Part shown: one piece after another, positions 23,998 through 33,463 of the stretch
How the letters are laid out: each line of letters begins with the position of its first letter
Numbering within the stretch: position 1 is the stretch's first letter
NCBI RefSeq assembly: GCF_025354435.1
Contig: NZ_JANXMU010000049.1
Location: forward strand, 1-57,130
Length of the DNA stretch: 57,130 nucleotides
Origin: Rhodoferax sp.
GTDB taxonomy: Bacteria > Pseudomonadota > Gammaproteobacteria > Burkholderiales > Burkholderiaceae_C
Direction of reading: 5' to 3'
Translations under genes and position numbers: made by a program
Notes under the pieces: model-generated
Told to the model about the DNA's origin: nothing
Databases searched by the model: none
Seen by the model: the letters and a program-made list of their open reading frames with translations, nothing else

Positions 23998-25129
23998 GTT
24001 CAAATCTCCAGGGGGCTGTGGTTTTTCTAACGGTTTGCAGGGTGGGCAGCATGGGCGGGCGCTCCGGGCGGCTGGCAATGGGCACGTGGCGGCCCGTGTC
24101 GGACGAAAGCTGGAACGCCTCCATCACTTCCAGCACGTGCAGGGCCAAGGCGCCGGATGCCCGGTGCGACCGGTCGGCGCGGATGGCGTGGGCCATGTCG
24201 GCCACGCCGATGCTGCGCAGGGTGCTTTCCGCCCAGCCGTGCTCGGTGGGCTGGGCCCGCCAGTCTTCGCCGGGCCGGGCCAGTTCGATCTGGCCGCCAA
24301 AGTGGTTCGGGTCGGGCACCAGCAGGCTGGCCTCGGTGCCGTACAGCTCGATGGGGCTGTGGCGGTGCTTGGGTACATCAAAGCTGGTGGCTATCGACAC
24401 CACTGCGCCCGACACGAATTCCAGCGTGCCCGCCACGTGGGTGGCCACCTCTACCGCAATCGTGCTGCCGTTCAGCGGTTCGCTGGTGATGCGGCGCTCG
24501 CTGCGGGCGCGCAGGGTGCTGCCCGAGACCCGCGCCACCGGCCCGATCAGGTTGACCAGGGCGGTGATGTAGTACGGCCCCATGTCCAGCATCGGCCCGC
24601 CGCCCTGGGCGTAGTAGAAGGCCGGGTTGGGGTGCCAGCGCTCGTGGCCGGGGCACAGGAAAAATGCGGTGCCCGCCACCGGCTGGCCAATGGCCCCGGC
24701 ATCCACCAGTTTGCGGCAGGTTTGCTGCGCACCGCCCAAAAAGGTGTCGGGCGCGCAGCCCACCCGCAGGCCGCGCGCATCCGCCAGCGCCAGCAGGTTG
24801 CGCGCCTGGGCCGTGGTGGTGCCCAGCGGTTTTTCGGAGTACACATGCTTGCCTGCGTGCAGCACCTGTAGGCCTACCTCCACGTGCACGGCAGGGATGG
24901 TCAGGTTGACGATGATCTCGATGGCCGGGTCGGCCAGCAGGGCTTCGACCGTGCGGTAGGGCACGCCAAATTCCGTGGCGCGGGCCTGCGCCGCCGGGGC
25001 GTGCAGGTCGGCCACGCCACGGATGTCCAAAATGGGGAAGTTCGCCGCGCCCTGCAAATAGGCCGCGCTGATGTTGCCGCAGCCGATGATGCCAATACCC
25101 ACTTTCTCGACTCTTTCGTGGTGTTCCAT
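23990..25129 (-). CDS. Gfo/Idh/MocA-family oxidoreductase (ThuB-like)
   Basis: 379 residues. N-terminal Rossmann domain (VGIGIIGCGNISAAYLQG near 10-27, EKPLGTT near 95-101) and C-terminal alpha/beta domain with PNPAFYYAQGGGPMLDMGPYY, the usual substrate-site block. NAD(P)-dependent sugar dehydrogenase, possibly oxidising a disaccharide or glucoside at C3 as ThuB does. Translationally coupled to thuA (ATGCGTGA overlap). The GH3 gene lies 81 bp upstream; the gap is mostly repeat copy 5. A homologue at 42138 is broken by a stop at the segment equivalent to LGGAQQTCRKLVDAG here, which identifies the lost residue as a probable Gln. Confidence 0.9.
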   Translation of the reverse strand: MEHHERVEKVGIGIIGCGNISAAYLQGAANFPILDIRGVADLHAPAAQARATEFGVPYRTVEALLADPAIEIIVNLTIPAVHVEVGLQVLHAGKHVYSEKPLGTTTAQARNLLALADARGLRVGCAPDTFLGGAQQTCRKLVDAGAIGQPVAGTAFFLCPGHERWHPNPAFYYAQGGGPMLDMGPYYITALVNLIGPVARVSGSTLRARSERRITSEPLNGSTIAVEVATHVAGTLEFVSGAVVSIATSFDVPKHRHSPIELYGTEASLLVPDPNHFGGQIELARPGEDWRAQPTEHGWAESTLRSIGVADMAHAIRADRSHRASGALALHVLEVMEAFQLSSDTGRHVPIASRPERPPMLPTLQTVRKTTAPWRFEHA

Positions 25130-25158
25130 GCTGTTTGCCTTTCAGGTGATTACTACTG

Positions 25159-25216
25159 TTTTAATAGCTACTAGCGTAGGTGCTTATTGCGCTAGAGGCC
25201 GATTTGGTGCTTAAAC
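25159..25216 (+). repeat. Dispersed intergenic hairpin repeat, copy 5
   Basis: A near-consensus copy: ATAGCTACTAGCGTAGGTGC, TTATTGCGCTAGAGGCCGAT and TTGGTGCTTAAAC in succession. CTAGCG pairs with CGCTAG. The right end supplies the TAA stop of the minus-strand GH3 gene (25211-25213). Confidence 0.85.
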
Positions 25217-27604
25217 TTCCAGGTGAACGCTGCAGCTGCTTTCCATGCGCCAGTCGCGGCCCAGCATGCGGGGGGCATCGCCCAGCACCTGCACCGCGGT
25301 GGTCAGCGGGGTGTCGGCACTGGACGGGCCGACCATCACGTCGAACCAACCCGGCTCCACGCAGCGCTGACCGTTCGGATGGGTGAAGCACAGCATGTCC
25401 ACCGGCACGCTAAAAGATAGCCGCGCCACCTGCCCTGCCGCCAATTCCACGCGCTGGAAGGCCTTGAGCTCTTTCACCGGCCGCACCACCGAGGCCAGCC
25501 GGTCGCGCACATACAGCTGCACTACCGCCACGCCGGGGCGGCTACCGGTGTTGGCCACCACGCACTGCACGTGGACATCACCGTCGGCAAGGTCCACTGC
25601 GTCGCTCTCCAGCACCAGATTCCGGTAGGCGAACTGGCTGTAACTCAGGCCGTGGCCAAACGGGTAGCGGCTGCCGAAATGGAAGGCGATGGGCGTGCCG
25701 CCACTCTTGAGCGAATGGTTGTAAAAGTACGGCATAGCCCCGGCGCTGGTGGGCACCGACACGGTCATGCGGCCCGACGGCTCCTGCAGCCCGGCCAGCA
25801 CCTCGGCCAGTGCTGTGCCGCCCTCTTGCCCGCCCGCAAACGCCATGAGGTAGGCGGCCACGCGGCTCTCCAGCCCGCCCAGGTTGTAGGGCCGCCCGGC
25901 CATCATGACCACCACGGTGGGCGTGCCAGTGGCCACGATGCGCTCCAGCAGCGCTTGCTGCACGCCGGGCAGGCTGAGCGAGTCGGTATCCGAGCCTTCG
26001 CTGACGGTGCCGGTCTGGAACAGGCCCGCCAGGTCGCCCACGCAGACGATGGCCACGTCGGCCGCCTGGGCGCAGGCCACGGCCTCGTCCATGCCATCGG
26101 TGCCTTGCGATACGGGCGACACCCGTTCGACCCCGGCGGGGGCCACATCGCCGGGGAACACCGGCGCGCCGCTGCGCCGCTGCTCCAGGATCGCGCAGCC
26201 CTGGGCGTAGTGCACATTCGCCGCGCCAAACACCGCCTGCAGCCCTTGCAGCGGGGTGACGATGTGGGCTGTGCCCTCGGTCTTGTCCTGCAGGATCAGG
26301 TGTGCCGGAAAGCTGTAGCCGCTGAGCAGGGCCATGGGGTCGGCGGCGGTGGGGCCGATCAGCGCAATCCGCGGTTTTTGGGATGGTTGCAGCGGCAGGA
26401 TGCCGTTGTTCTCTAGCAGCACGATGGCCTGGCGGGCCACGTCCAGCGCGGCCTGGCGGGCGGCGGGTTGGCGCAGCGGTACAAAAGCGTGGTCGGTAAA
26501 GTCGCGCTCGAACAGGCCCAGGCGGAACTTCTCGGTCAGGACGCGCGAGACGATTTCATCTGCCTTGGCCATCGTCAGCAGGCCGCGCTCCAGGGCGGTG
26601 GCCAGGTGCTGGGCGCAGTCGTCGCCCGGTAGCTCCATGTCCAGCCCGGCGTTGAAGGCCAGCGCCGCCGCCTCGGCTGCGTCGCGGGCCACGCCGTGGT
26701 GCTGGTACAGCAGGCTCACGCCCACGTAGTCGGCCACCACCAGGCCGTCAAAGCCCCACTGCGTGCGCAGTACCTCGGTGAGCAAGTGCGTGGAGGCGTG
26801 CACCGGCTCGCCGTCGATGTCGTGGTAAGCGGGCATCACCGAACCCGCATCCGCCTGTTTGACCGCCATCTCGAATGGCAGCAAAAAGGTGTCGTTCAGC
26901 GCCCGCCAGCCCAGGTTCACCGGCGCGTGGTTGCGTGCGCCTTCGCTGAACGAGTGGCCGACAAAATGCTTCAGCGTGGCCAGCACATCGCGCTGCGGGC
27001 CTTGCAGGCCGCGCACATAGCGGGTGGCCAGCACGCCGACCAGATAGGGGTCTTCGCCCAGGGTTTCTTCGGTGCGGCCCCAGCGCACATCGCGCGACAC
27101 GTCCAGCACCGGCGCCAGCCCCTGCTGGCAGCCCACGGCGCGGCATTCCAGGCCGATCTGCGTGCCCACCTGCTCCATGAGCGCCGGGTTCCAGGTGGCG
27201 CTCATCGCCAGGGCCGACGGGAACAGCGTGCCGTCGCGGGTCATCATGCCCATCAGGCATTCTTCGTGGGAAATGGCCGGAATGCCGAGCCGGGTCTCGA
27301 AGCGCAAGGTGCGCTGTAGTTTGTTCAGTGCCCGCAGGCCGCTGGCTGCATCCACGCCGTGGGTGCCCAGCGGGCGGGTGATCTGGCCCAGACCGTGGGC
27401 CAGGCGGCGACGCACTTCGACCGGGTCGCTGCGGCCAATGAAGGCTTCGCCGGGCCGCACCTGGTGTTCGCCGTCTTCGGCCAGCACCAGCCAGAAGGCG
27501 TGCATCTGGGCGGTCTTCTCGGCCAGCGTCATGCGCGCCAGCAGGTCGGCGACGCGCTGGGGGATGGGTTGCAAGGGGTCTAGGTAGAGCGGAGTGGTGG
27601 ACAT
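25211..27604 (-). CDS. Glycoside hydrolase family 3 beta-glycosidase (BglX/XylI-like)
   Basis: 797 residues from the ATG at 27604; an in-frame start at 27664 would overlap the ATPase gene. GH3 N-terminal TIM barrel (about 20-340) with the nucleophile region GFDGLVVADYVGVS (Asp in ADY), GH3 C-terminal domain (about 380-620), then a fibronectin-III-like domain (about 680-760). No signal peptide is seen, so it probably acts in the cytoplasm on the oligosaccharide brought in by the adjacent ABC importer. Beta-glucosidase or beta-xylosidase are both possible; the pentonate-type genes downstream favour a xylose-containing substrate, by inference. Confidence 0.88.
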   Translation of the reverse strand: MSTTPLYLDPLQPIPQRVADLLARMTLAEKTAQMHAFWLVLAEDGEHQVRPGEAFIGRSDPVEVRRRLAHGLGQITRPLGTHGVDAASGLRALNKLQRTLRFETRLGIPAISHEECLMGMMTRDGTLFPSALAMSATWNPALMEQVGTQIGLECRAVGCQQGLAPVLDVSRDVRWGRTEETLGEDPYLVGVLATRYVRGLQGPQRDVLATLKHFVGHSFSEGARNHAPVNLGWRALNDTFLLPFEMAVKQADAGSVMPAYHDIDGEPVHASTHLLTEVLRTQWGFDGLVVADYVGVSLLYQHHGVARDAAEAAALAFNAGLDMELPGDDCAQHLATALERGLLTMAKADEIVSRVLTEKFRLGLFERDFTDHAFVPLRQPAARQAALDVARQAIVLLENNGILPLQPSQKPRIALIGPTAADPMALLSGYSFPAHLILQDKTEGTAHIVTPLQGLQAVFGAANVHYAQGCAILEQRRSGAPVFPGDVAPAGVERVSPVSQGTDGMDEAVACAQAADVAIVCVGDLAGLFQTGTVSEGSDTDSLSLPGVQQALLERIVATGTPTVVVMMAGRPYNLGGLESRVAAYLMAFAGGQEGGTALAEVLAGLQEPSGRMTVSVPTSAGAMPYFYNHSLKSGGTPIAFHFGSRYPFGHGLSYSQFAYRNLVLESDAVDLADGDVHVQCVVANTGSRPGVAVVQLYVRDRLASVVRPVKELKAFQRVELAAGQVARLSFSVPVDMLCFTHPNGQRCVEPGWFDVMVGPSSADTPLTTAVQVLGDAPRMLGRDWRMESSCSVHLEV

Positions 27605-27629
27605 GGTGGGGGCTGGGGGAAGTTGAAAA

Positions 27630-28761
27630 TCAGTGCGCGGCAATCGCAAAGCTGGCATCGTCAAACAGGTGGTAGGCCTGGGCGGGCACAGTGAACGGCG
27701 TGCGTTCGCCCGTCACGGCCGCGCTGCGCCCGGGCACTTTGGCAATCAGCGCCTCGCCCGGCAGGCCTTCGAGATACACGTAGCTGTATTCGCCGAAATG
27801 CTCCACCTGCTGCACGGTGCGCAGCAGGGTGGTACTGCCGGTTGCGCCCGGTTCGAGGTGCTCGGGGCGGATGCCCAGCGTGACGCGGGCACCGGGTGCC
27901 ACGCTGCGGCCCTGGCGCGGCAGTTGCAGGTGCTCGCCGCCTGCGTTGGCATCGGTCTGCAAGGTCAGCGTGTCGGCATCCACGGCCTGCACGGTGGCGG
28001 GCAGAAAGTTCATGCGCGGCGAGCCCAGAAAGCTGGCCACGAACATGTCGCGCGGATGGTGGTACAGGTCCAGCGGCGCACCCACCTGGGCGATGCTGCC
28101 GTGCTTGAGCATGCCTTCGCCCGCGCGCAGCAGCACGATCTTGTCGGCCAGGGCCATGGCTTCGGTCTGGTCGTGGGTGACGTAGACCGCGCTGGCGCGC
28201 TGGAAGTCGCGGTGCAGCCGGGCGATCTCGGTGCGCATGTGCACGCGCAGCGCGGCATCCAGGTTGGACAGCGGCTCGTCAAACAAAAACACGTTGGGGT
28301 GGCGCACGATGGCCCGGCCAATCGCCAATCGCCACCCGCTGGCGCTGCCCGCCGGACAGGGCTTTGGGCAGGCGGTCCAGCATATGGGTGATCTGCAGCA
28401 CCTCGGCGGCCTCGCTCACGCGGCGGTGGATTTCGGCTTTGTCCACCTTGGCCTGGCGCAGGCCGAAGGCCATGTTTTCGTACAGGCTCATGTGCGGGTA
28501 CAGCGCATAGTTCTGGAACACCATGGCCACCTCGCGCTCGGCGGGCGGCACGTCGTTCATGTGCACGCCGCCGATGTGCAAGGCCCCGGCGGTGATCGAC
28601 TCGATACCGGCAATCATGCGCAGCAAGGTGGACTTGCCGCAGCCCGAGGGCCCGAGGAACACGCAGAACTCGCCCGCGGCGATGTCCAGGTCCACATCGC
28701 GGATGACTTGCACGCTGCCCAGGTAACTTTTCTGGATGGATTGGAGGGTGATTTGGGTCAT
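27630..28761 (-). pseudogene. Sugar ABC transporter ATPase (UgpC/MalK type), frameshifted by a 7-bp duplication
   Basis: Reading from the ATG at 28761, the product has Walker [10 protein letters not shown], the Q-loop ([13 protein letters not shown]) and the signature [12 protein letters not shown], then leaves frame. The remainder, with Walker [14 protein letters not shown], the H-loop YVTHDQTEA and a TOBE tail, continues in another frame to 27630. At the junction CAATCGC occurs twice in tandem on the plus strand (28319-28325 and 28326-28332). Removing one copy restores a single 374-residue frame, the normal length for this family. Without the ATPase the importer would need another MalK-like subunit. 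It could be a real mutation, a reversible slippage site or a sequence error. Confidence 0.88.
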
Positions 28762-28775
28762 GTTGTGTCTCTGTG

Positions 28776-29642
28776 TCAGCCCTTGAGGGAACCGGCCATC
28801 ATTCCCTTGACGATGCGCTCCTGGCCAAAGGCATAGGCCACGATCAGCGGCAGCGAGGTCAGCGTCACCACCGCCAGCATGGCCGGGATGTTGGAGGCGT
28901 ATTCGCCCTGGAAATCCCACAGCGCCAGCGGCAAGGTGCGGTTGGATGGGGACGAGGTGAGCACGTAGGCGAAGATGAATTCGTTCCACAGCCCGATGCC
29001 GTTGTAGATGGCCACCGTGGCCAGGCCGGAGCCAGACAACGGGAAGAACACCTTCCAGAAGATGGCAAACGGCCCGCAGCCATCGAGCTTGGCGGCCTCT
29101 TCCAGCTCGCGCGGAATCTGCCGCATGAACTCGGTCAGGATGAAGATCGACACCGGCAGACTGGTGGCCACATACGGGCCAATCAGTGCAAACGGCGTGT
29201 CGTACAGGCCCAGGCTGCGCGTCAGCAGGTAGATCGGTACCAGGGTGATGTGGATGGGCACGATCATGCAGGCCACGATCAGGCCAAACAGCGGCTTGTT
29301 GAAGCGAAACTCCAGCCGCGCCAGGGCATACGCGGCCATGGAGCTGGCCGCCAGAATCAGCACGATCGACAAGCCCACCACAAACACGCTGTTGCGCAGG
29401 TACACCAAAATGCCGCCCTGCAGCACCGCCGCGTAGTGGCTCCAGTCGATCTGCCGGGGTAGCGCCCACACCGGGCTGTCAAAGGTTTCCTCTTGCGACT
29501 TGAGGCTGGTGAACACCACGAACAGCAGTGGCAGCAGCGTCACCACGAGCCACACGGTGGCCAGCAGTTTGACCAGGCTGCGCACACCCACGTCGCGCAC
29601 CTTGGGGTAGGCCAGGGCCGGTTTGGTAGTTACGGTTTGCAT
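28776..29642 (-). CDS. Carbohydrate ABC transporter permease (MalG type)
   Basis: 288 residues from the ATG at 29642, one base after the stop of the preceding permease. Six hydrophobic segments, starting with [21 protein letters not shown]. The EAA loop reads [23 protein letters not shown] (about 185-207), the site that contacts the ATPase. Inner-membrane half of a CUT1 sugar importer with the permease at 29644 and the binding protein at 30597. Confidence 0.92.
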   Translation of the reverse strand: MQTVTTKPALAYPKVRDVGVRSLVKLLATVWLVVTLLPLLFVVFTSLKSQEETFDSPVWALPRQIDWSHYAAVLQGGILVYLRNSVFVVGLSIVLILAASSMAAYALARLEFRFNKPLFGLIVACMIVPIHITLVPIYLLTRSLGLYDTPFALIGPYVATSLPVSIFILTEFMRQIPRELEEAAKLDGCGPFAIFWKVFFPLSGSGLATVAIYNGIGLWNEFIFAYVLTSSPSNRTLPLALWDFQGEYASNIPAMLAVVTLTSLPLIVAYAFGQERIVKGMMAGSLKG

Positions 29643-29643
29643 G

Positions 29644-30570
29644 TCAGACCTGTGTTTCAAAGCGCCGCGTCAGGCGCATGCCGAACCCGGCAATCAGCGT
29701 CACCACCAGGAACATGGCGGACGCAATGGTGCTGCCGTAGCCCAGCTGGAACGAGGCAAATACCGTGCGGTACATGTAGGTGGCCATGACCTCGGAGGAG
29801 CCGTCGGGCTCGCCGCCAGTCATCACGTAGATTAGGTCGAAATAGCGCAGTGAGCCGATCACCGAGAGCATGGCCGCCGTGCGGATGGTGCCCTGCAGGT
29901 GCGGCATTTTGATGCGCCAGAAGATGGTGGCGGGCGTGGCCCGGTCCAGCGTGGCAGCCTCGTGCAGCTCGGGCGGAAAAGAGGCCAGCCCGGCCAGAAA
30001 CAGGATCATGTAGAAGGGCACGTTCTGCCAGCAGATGACAGCGATCACGCTGCCCAGGGCATAGCGCTTGTCGCCCAGCCAGTCCTGCGCCAGCGCGTCC
30101 AGCCCCAGGGCGTGCAGCCCGGCATTGATGGGGCCGAAGTTCGGGTCCAGGATGTTCTTGAACACCACCCCCACCGCCACACTGGAGAACAGCAGCGGCA
30201 GAAAGTACAGGATCTTCAGGATGCGCGAGCCGCGGCTGGCTTTGTCCAGCATCAGCGCCAGGGCCATGGCAATGGGCAACTGCACCAGCACCGACATCAG
30301 GCCCAGCAGCAGGTTGTTGCCCAGCGCGTGCCAGAACACCGTGTCGTGCAGCAGCGTCACCCAGTTGTCTGTGCCGGTGAAGATGCCGTTGGCCCCCAGG
30401 CCGTTCCATTTCAGCAGCGACAGGTGGAAGCTCTCTAGCAGCGGGTAGAGCAAAAACAGCAGCAGCAGCGCCACCGACGGTGCCAAAAAGAGCACCGGGG
30501 CCCAGCGGGCCGCCAGGTGCCTGCGCCGCCGGGTAACCGGCAGCGCCAGGGAGATCGAGGAACTGGTCAA
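29644..30570 (-). CDS. Carbohydrate ABC transporter permease (MalF/UgpA type)
   Basis: 308 residues. The start codon is TTG at 30570, supported by CAGGAG seven bases upstream. First membrane segment [25 protein letters not shown] loop [23 protein letters not shown] near 215-237; about six membrane spans in total. Pairs with the MalG-type permease 1 bp downstream. Co-transcribed behind the solute-binding protein (26-bp gap). Confidence 0.92.
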   Translation of the reverse strand: MTSSSISLALPVTRRRRHLAARWAPVLFLAPSVALLLLFLLYPLLESFHLSLLKWNGLGANGIFTGTDNWVTLLHDTVFWHALGNNLLLGLMSVLVQLPIAMALALMLDKASRGSRILKILYFLPLLFSSVAVGVVFKNILDPNFGPINAGLHALGLDALAQDWLGDKRYALGSVIAVICWQNVPFYMILFLAGLASFPPELHEAATLDRATPATIFWRIKMPHLQGTIRTAAMLSVIGSLRYFDLIYVMTGGEPDGSSEVMATYMYRTVFASFQLGYGSTIASAMFLVVTLIAGFGMRLTRRFETQV

Positions 30571-30596
30571 GGCAGACTCCTGGGCGGATGCGCGGG

Positions 30597-31889
30597 TTAG
30601 TGCAGCTCGGCCTTGGCGGCGGTTTCCATTTTCTGGGCCGCTTCCTCGGGGGTGATGGACAGCGCGAACAGCGACTGCACCAGGTCCTTGTGCAGTTCGC
30701 CCAGCTTGGGCGGCAGGTCCTGGTCGTACCAGAGCTGTACGCTCTTGGAATCGGCCAGCATGGCCATCAGCCGCTGCTGGTTGGGCTCGGTGACCTTCAG
30801 GCCCTTGATCGGCACGATGCGGTTGTCCGCCAGGCGCGCTTGCACCGAGGTGTCATCCACCATGGCCTTGATCAGGTTGAAGGCCAGGTCGGGCTGCTTG
30901 CAGGCCTTGGAGATGCTGTAGAAGTTGTCGCCCACGGTGCCCACCACGCCGGTGGCGCTCTTGCCGCCGGGCAGGCTGGGGAAGGCGAAGAAGTCCAGCT
31001 TTTTGGAGAACTCGGGGTTCTCGTTCTTGATGGTTGTGCCCTCCCAGCTGCCCATCAGCGTCATGGCGGCTTTGCCCGAATACAGCAGGCGGCGCGAGCT
31101 GCCGATGTCGTAGTCCAGCCCGTTGAAGCCCTGGGCAAAAGCTCCGGCCTTCACCAGCTCCTGCAGCCGCTTGCCTGCTTCGACGAAAGCCGGATCGGCA
31201 AAGCTGCCGCCAGGTGCGCGGTCGGCCGCTTTGCGGAACACCTCGGCACCGCCAATCCGGTCTACCAGGTACATGTAGAACATTGAACCGGGCCATTTGG
31301 ACTTGTTGGCCAGCGCAAACGGGGCCACGCCGTTGGCCTTCAAGGTCTCCACCGTCTGCAGCAGCTCGGGCCAGGTCTTGGGCGGCTGCAGCTTGAGCTT
31401 GGCAAACAGCTCGGTGTTGTAGTAGATGACGGACAGCGAGGTGTTCTCGGCCGGTACGCCATAGGTTTTGCCATCGGTCTTGGCGGTGTCGAACGACGAG
31501 GCCACGAAGCGCTCGCGGAAAGCCTCGTCCTTGGCCAGGTAGGGCGACAGGTCGGTCACCTGCCCGGCGCGCACGTACTCGCGCAGCGGGCCACCGCCCC
31601 AGCTGGAGAACACGCAGGGCGGCTCGTTGGCACCAAAGGCGATCTTGATCTTGGTTTTGTACGGGTCGTTCAGGATGGCCGAGCGCACCACCTTCACCTG
31701 CGGGTTGGCTTTTTCAAAGCGGGCCTGGGCCTCCGCCAAGATCTTGGACGGTACCGGCTGGGTCTGGATGTCCCACTCGGTCAGGGTCTCGGTGCCCTGG
31801 GCATGGACCGGCGCGGCCCATGCGGCCCAGGCCAGGCCGCAGGCGGCGAGCGGCATTTTCAGTAACTTCAACATCTTGGCGGATTGCAT
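30597..31889 (-). CDS. Extracellular sugar-binding protein of a CUT1 ABC importer
   Basis: 430 residues. Cleavable signal peptide over the first ~30 residues ([21 protein letters not shown]), then a family-1 solute-binding fold with [27 protein letters not shown] near the mature N-terminus and [19 protein letters not shown] in the middle. Good ribosome site (GAGGAGACACACC). First gene of the long minus-strand operon, so its promoter and the LacI operator at 31938-31957 control the importer, GH3, ThuAB-like and sugar-acid genes. The ligand is probably a beta-linked oligosaccharide or disaccharide, inferred from the GH3 enzyme. Confidence 0.92.
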   Translation of the reverse strand: MQSAKMLKLLKMPLAACGLAWAAWAAPVHAQGTETLTEWDIQTQPVPSKILAEAQARFEKANPQVKVVRSAILNDPYKTKIKIAFGANEPPCVFSSWGGGPLREYVRAGQVTDLSPYLAKDEAFRERFVASSFDTAKTDGKTYGVPAENTSLSVIYYNTELFAKLKLQPPKTWPELLQTVETLKANGVAPFALANKSKWPGSMFYMYLVDRIGGAEVFRKAADRAPGGSFADPAFVEAGKRLQELVKAGAFAQGFNGLDYDIGSSRRLLYSGKAAMTLMGSWEGTTIKNENPEFSKKLDFFAFPSLPGGKSATGVVGTVGDNFYSISKACKQPDLAFNLIKAMVDDTSVQARLADNRIVPIKGLKVTEPNQQRLMAMLADSKSVQLWYDQDLPPKLGELHKDLVQSLFALSITPEEAAQKMETAAKAELH

Positions 31890-31937
31890 GGTGTGTCTCC
31901 TCGTTGGAAAGGGGGATGGTTCTTGTGTTGAGAGCCG

Positions 31938-31957
31938 TAACGTTAACGCTAACGTTA
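31938..31957. promoter_or_regulatory. LacI-family operator
   Basis: TAACGTTAACGCTAACGTTA is palindromic at 18 of 20 positions and sits between the divergent binding-protein gene and the LacI-family regulator, 48 bp upstream of the former. Form and place fit the operator of the regulator at 32048. Confidence 0.85.
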
Positions 31958-32047
31958 AAAATACAAAATCAGGCTAAACCCTAGGATTGCGCGGTTGATA
32001 ATCGGTCCATCCTTCGCCCTCCCGCTACACGCCCGCCCCTGCCCTCC

Positions 32048-33082
32048 ATGCTCAAAACCACACCGACCCTGGCCGAGATCGCCACCGCCGCGGGGGTGTC
32101 CACCATGACGGCCTCCCGCGCGATGAACGACCAGCCCGGTGTCTCGCGCAGCACCCGCGACGCCATCCTCAAGCTGGCCCAGAACATGGGCTACGTGGCC
32201 AACCGCAGCGCGCAAAAGCTCTCCGGCGGGCGCAGCCGGGTGATTGGCTTGCTGGCCTCGGACCTGGGCAATGCCTTCACCAGTTCGCTGGTCTCTGGCG
32301 CGGTGCAGGCCGTGGCAGCGGCAGGCAACGAGGTGCTGATCTACTCGCTGCTGGACCGCGCCCAGCGGCCCAACGACAACGTGCTGCAGTTGCTGCAGCA
32401 GTTCACCGACGGCGTGATTGCCATCCTGCCCTACCAGTTTGGTTTTGTGGAATCCTTGAGTGCGGCCCAGCTACCGGTGGTGACCATCGACCAACACACC
32501 GAGCACGCCGAATTTCCATCTATCGCCGCCGACAGTTACGGCGGCGCGCGCAGCGCCATGCAGCACCTGGCCGAACTGGGCCACCGGCGCATTGCCTTCA
32601 TCACCGGCGACGAACGCATGAATTCGGCCCGCGATCGGCACCGCGCCTACGACGATGCGGTCGCCATCCTCGGGCTGGAGCGCGACGCGGCGTTGGTGCT
32701 GCCGGGGGACTATTCGCTGGGTAGTGGCCGTGCAGCCGCCCAGCAGTTGCTGGCGCTACCCGTGCGCCCCACGGCCCTGTTTGCCGCCAATGACCTCAGC
32801 GCCTTTGGCGCCATGTCGGTGCTGCAAACTGCCGGGCTGCGGGTGCCGCAAGACATCTCGGTGGTGGGCTTTGACGACCTGGAAGCCGCCTCGCTGGTCC
32901 ACCCCGGCCTGACCACCGTGCGCCAACCCATCGCCGAAATGGGCCGTGCCGCTGCCAACACCCTGCTGGCCCTGATTGCCGGGCTGGATGTGGCGACGCA
33001 GCAGGTCAGCCTGCCGACCGAGCTGGTGGTGCGCGCATCGACTGCGGCCTGCAAGCGGGCGGCCAAAGCGCCGAAGAAGTAA
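32048..33082 (+). CDS. LacI-family transcriptional regulator of the sugar operon
   Basis: 344 residues. N-terminal LacI HTH (PTLAEIATAAGVSTMTASRAMNDQPGVSRSTRDAI, about 5-40), hinge near 50-65, then a periplasmic-binding-protein-like ligand domain ending SVVGFDDLEAASLVHPGLTTV. Divergent from the ABC operon and close to a matching operator, so it most likely represses that operon and itself until the imported sugar binds. Followed by repeat copy 6. Confidence 0.93.
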   Translation: MLKTTPTLAEIATAAGVSTMTASRAMNDQPGVSRSTRDAILKLAQNMGYVANRSAQKLSGGRSRVIGLLASDLGNAFTSSLVSGAVQAVAAAGNEVLIYSLLDRAQRPNDNVLQLLQQFTDGVIAILPYQFGFVESLSAAQLPVVTIDQHTEHAEFPSIAADSYGGARSAMQHLAELGHRRIAFITGDERMNSARDRHRAYDDAVAILGLERDAALVLPGDYSLGSGRAAAQQLLALPVRPTALFAANDLSAFGAMSVLQTAGLRVPQDISVVGFDDLEAASLVHPGLTTVRQPIAEMGRAAANTLLALIAGLDVATQQVSLPTELVVRASTAACKRAAKAPKK

Positions 33083-33123
33083 GCAATCTCCTGCTTGCGC
33101 GGCTGGAGGCGTATTTGCTATTG

Positions 33124-33176
33124 AAAAAATAGTTACTTGTGAAGGTGGAATAAGCGCAAGAGCTCGATTTGGCTTA
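33124..33176 (+). repeat. Dispersed intergenic hairpin repeat, copy 6
   Basis: Contains TAGTTACTTGTGAAGGTGGA then ATAAGCGCAAGAGCTCGATT, with CTTGTG pairing CGCAAG through a G-U-type pair. A more worn partial copy seems to precede it (33088-33120: CTGCTTGCGCGGCTGGAGGC). Confidence 0.7.
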
Positions 33177-33463
33177 TATATTGCAGTGGGCGTGGACGCA
33201 TCCGCTGACGGGATTGCACAAAAAAGGGTTCTGGGCTGCGGTGTTTTGCACCACCGCGAGGCATCGGCTGGGGCCCATCCACGCATGCCGCCGCCGCCCA
33301 TCTGGCCGATTGTGGTGACACCGCCGATTTAGGCCAATGCACAGGGCTTGTTGCGACAACTTCGCCCCTATTTCGGCCAAGGCCCCGGCGTGGGTCCATT
33401 ACTGGCAAGCAGTAGCGGTACAGGTTCCGGACATTCCCGGCACCGCTTTGCCCCAGGAGTCCC
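33177..33463. other. Gene-free leader of the nitrile hydratase operon
   Basis: About 290 bp with no convincing ORF; minus-strand frames here are shadows of the CobW gene. The ribosome site AGGAG (33455-33459) serves CobW. I see no clear promoter, cobalamin riboswitch or known operator, although a leader of this length before a cobalt-linked operon could be regulatory. Confidence 0.4.

Noticed and set aside
28279-29469. 396-aa ORF as a distinct protein
   Set aside because: It is the first part of the ABC ATPase plus a shadow of the upstream permease; the true start is at 28761.
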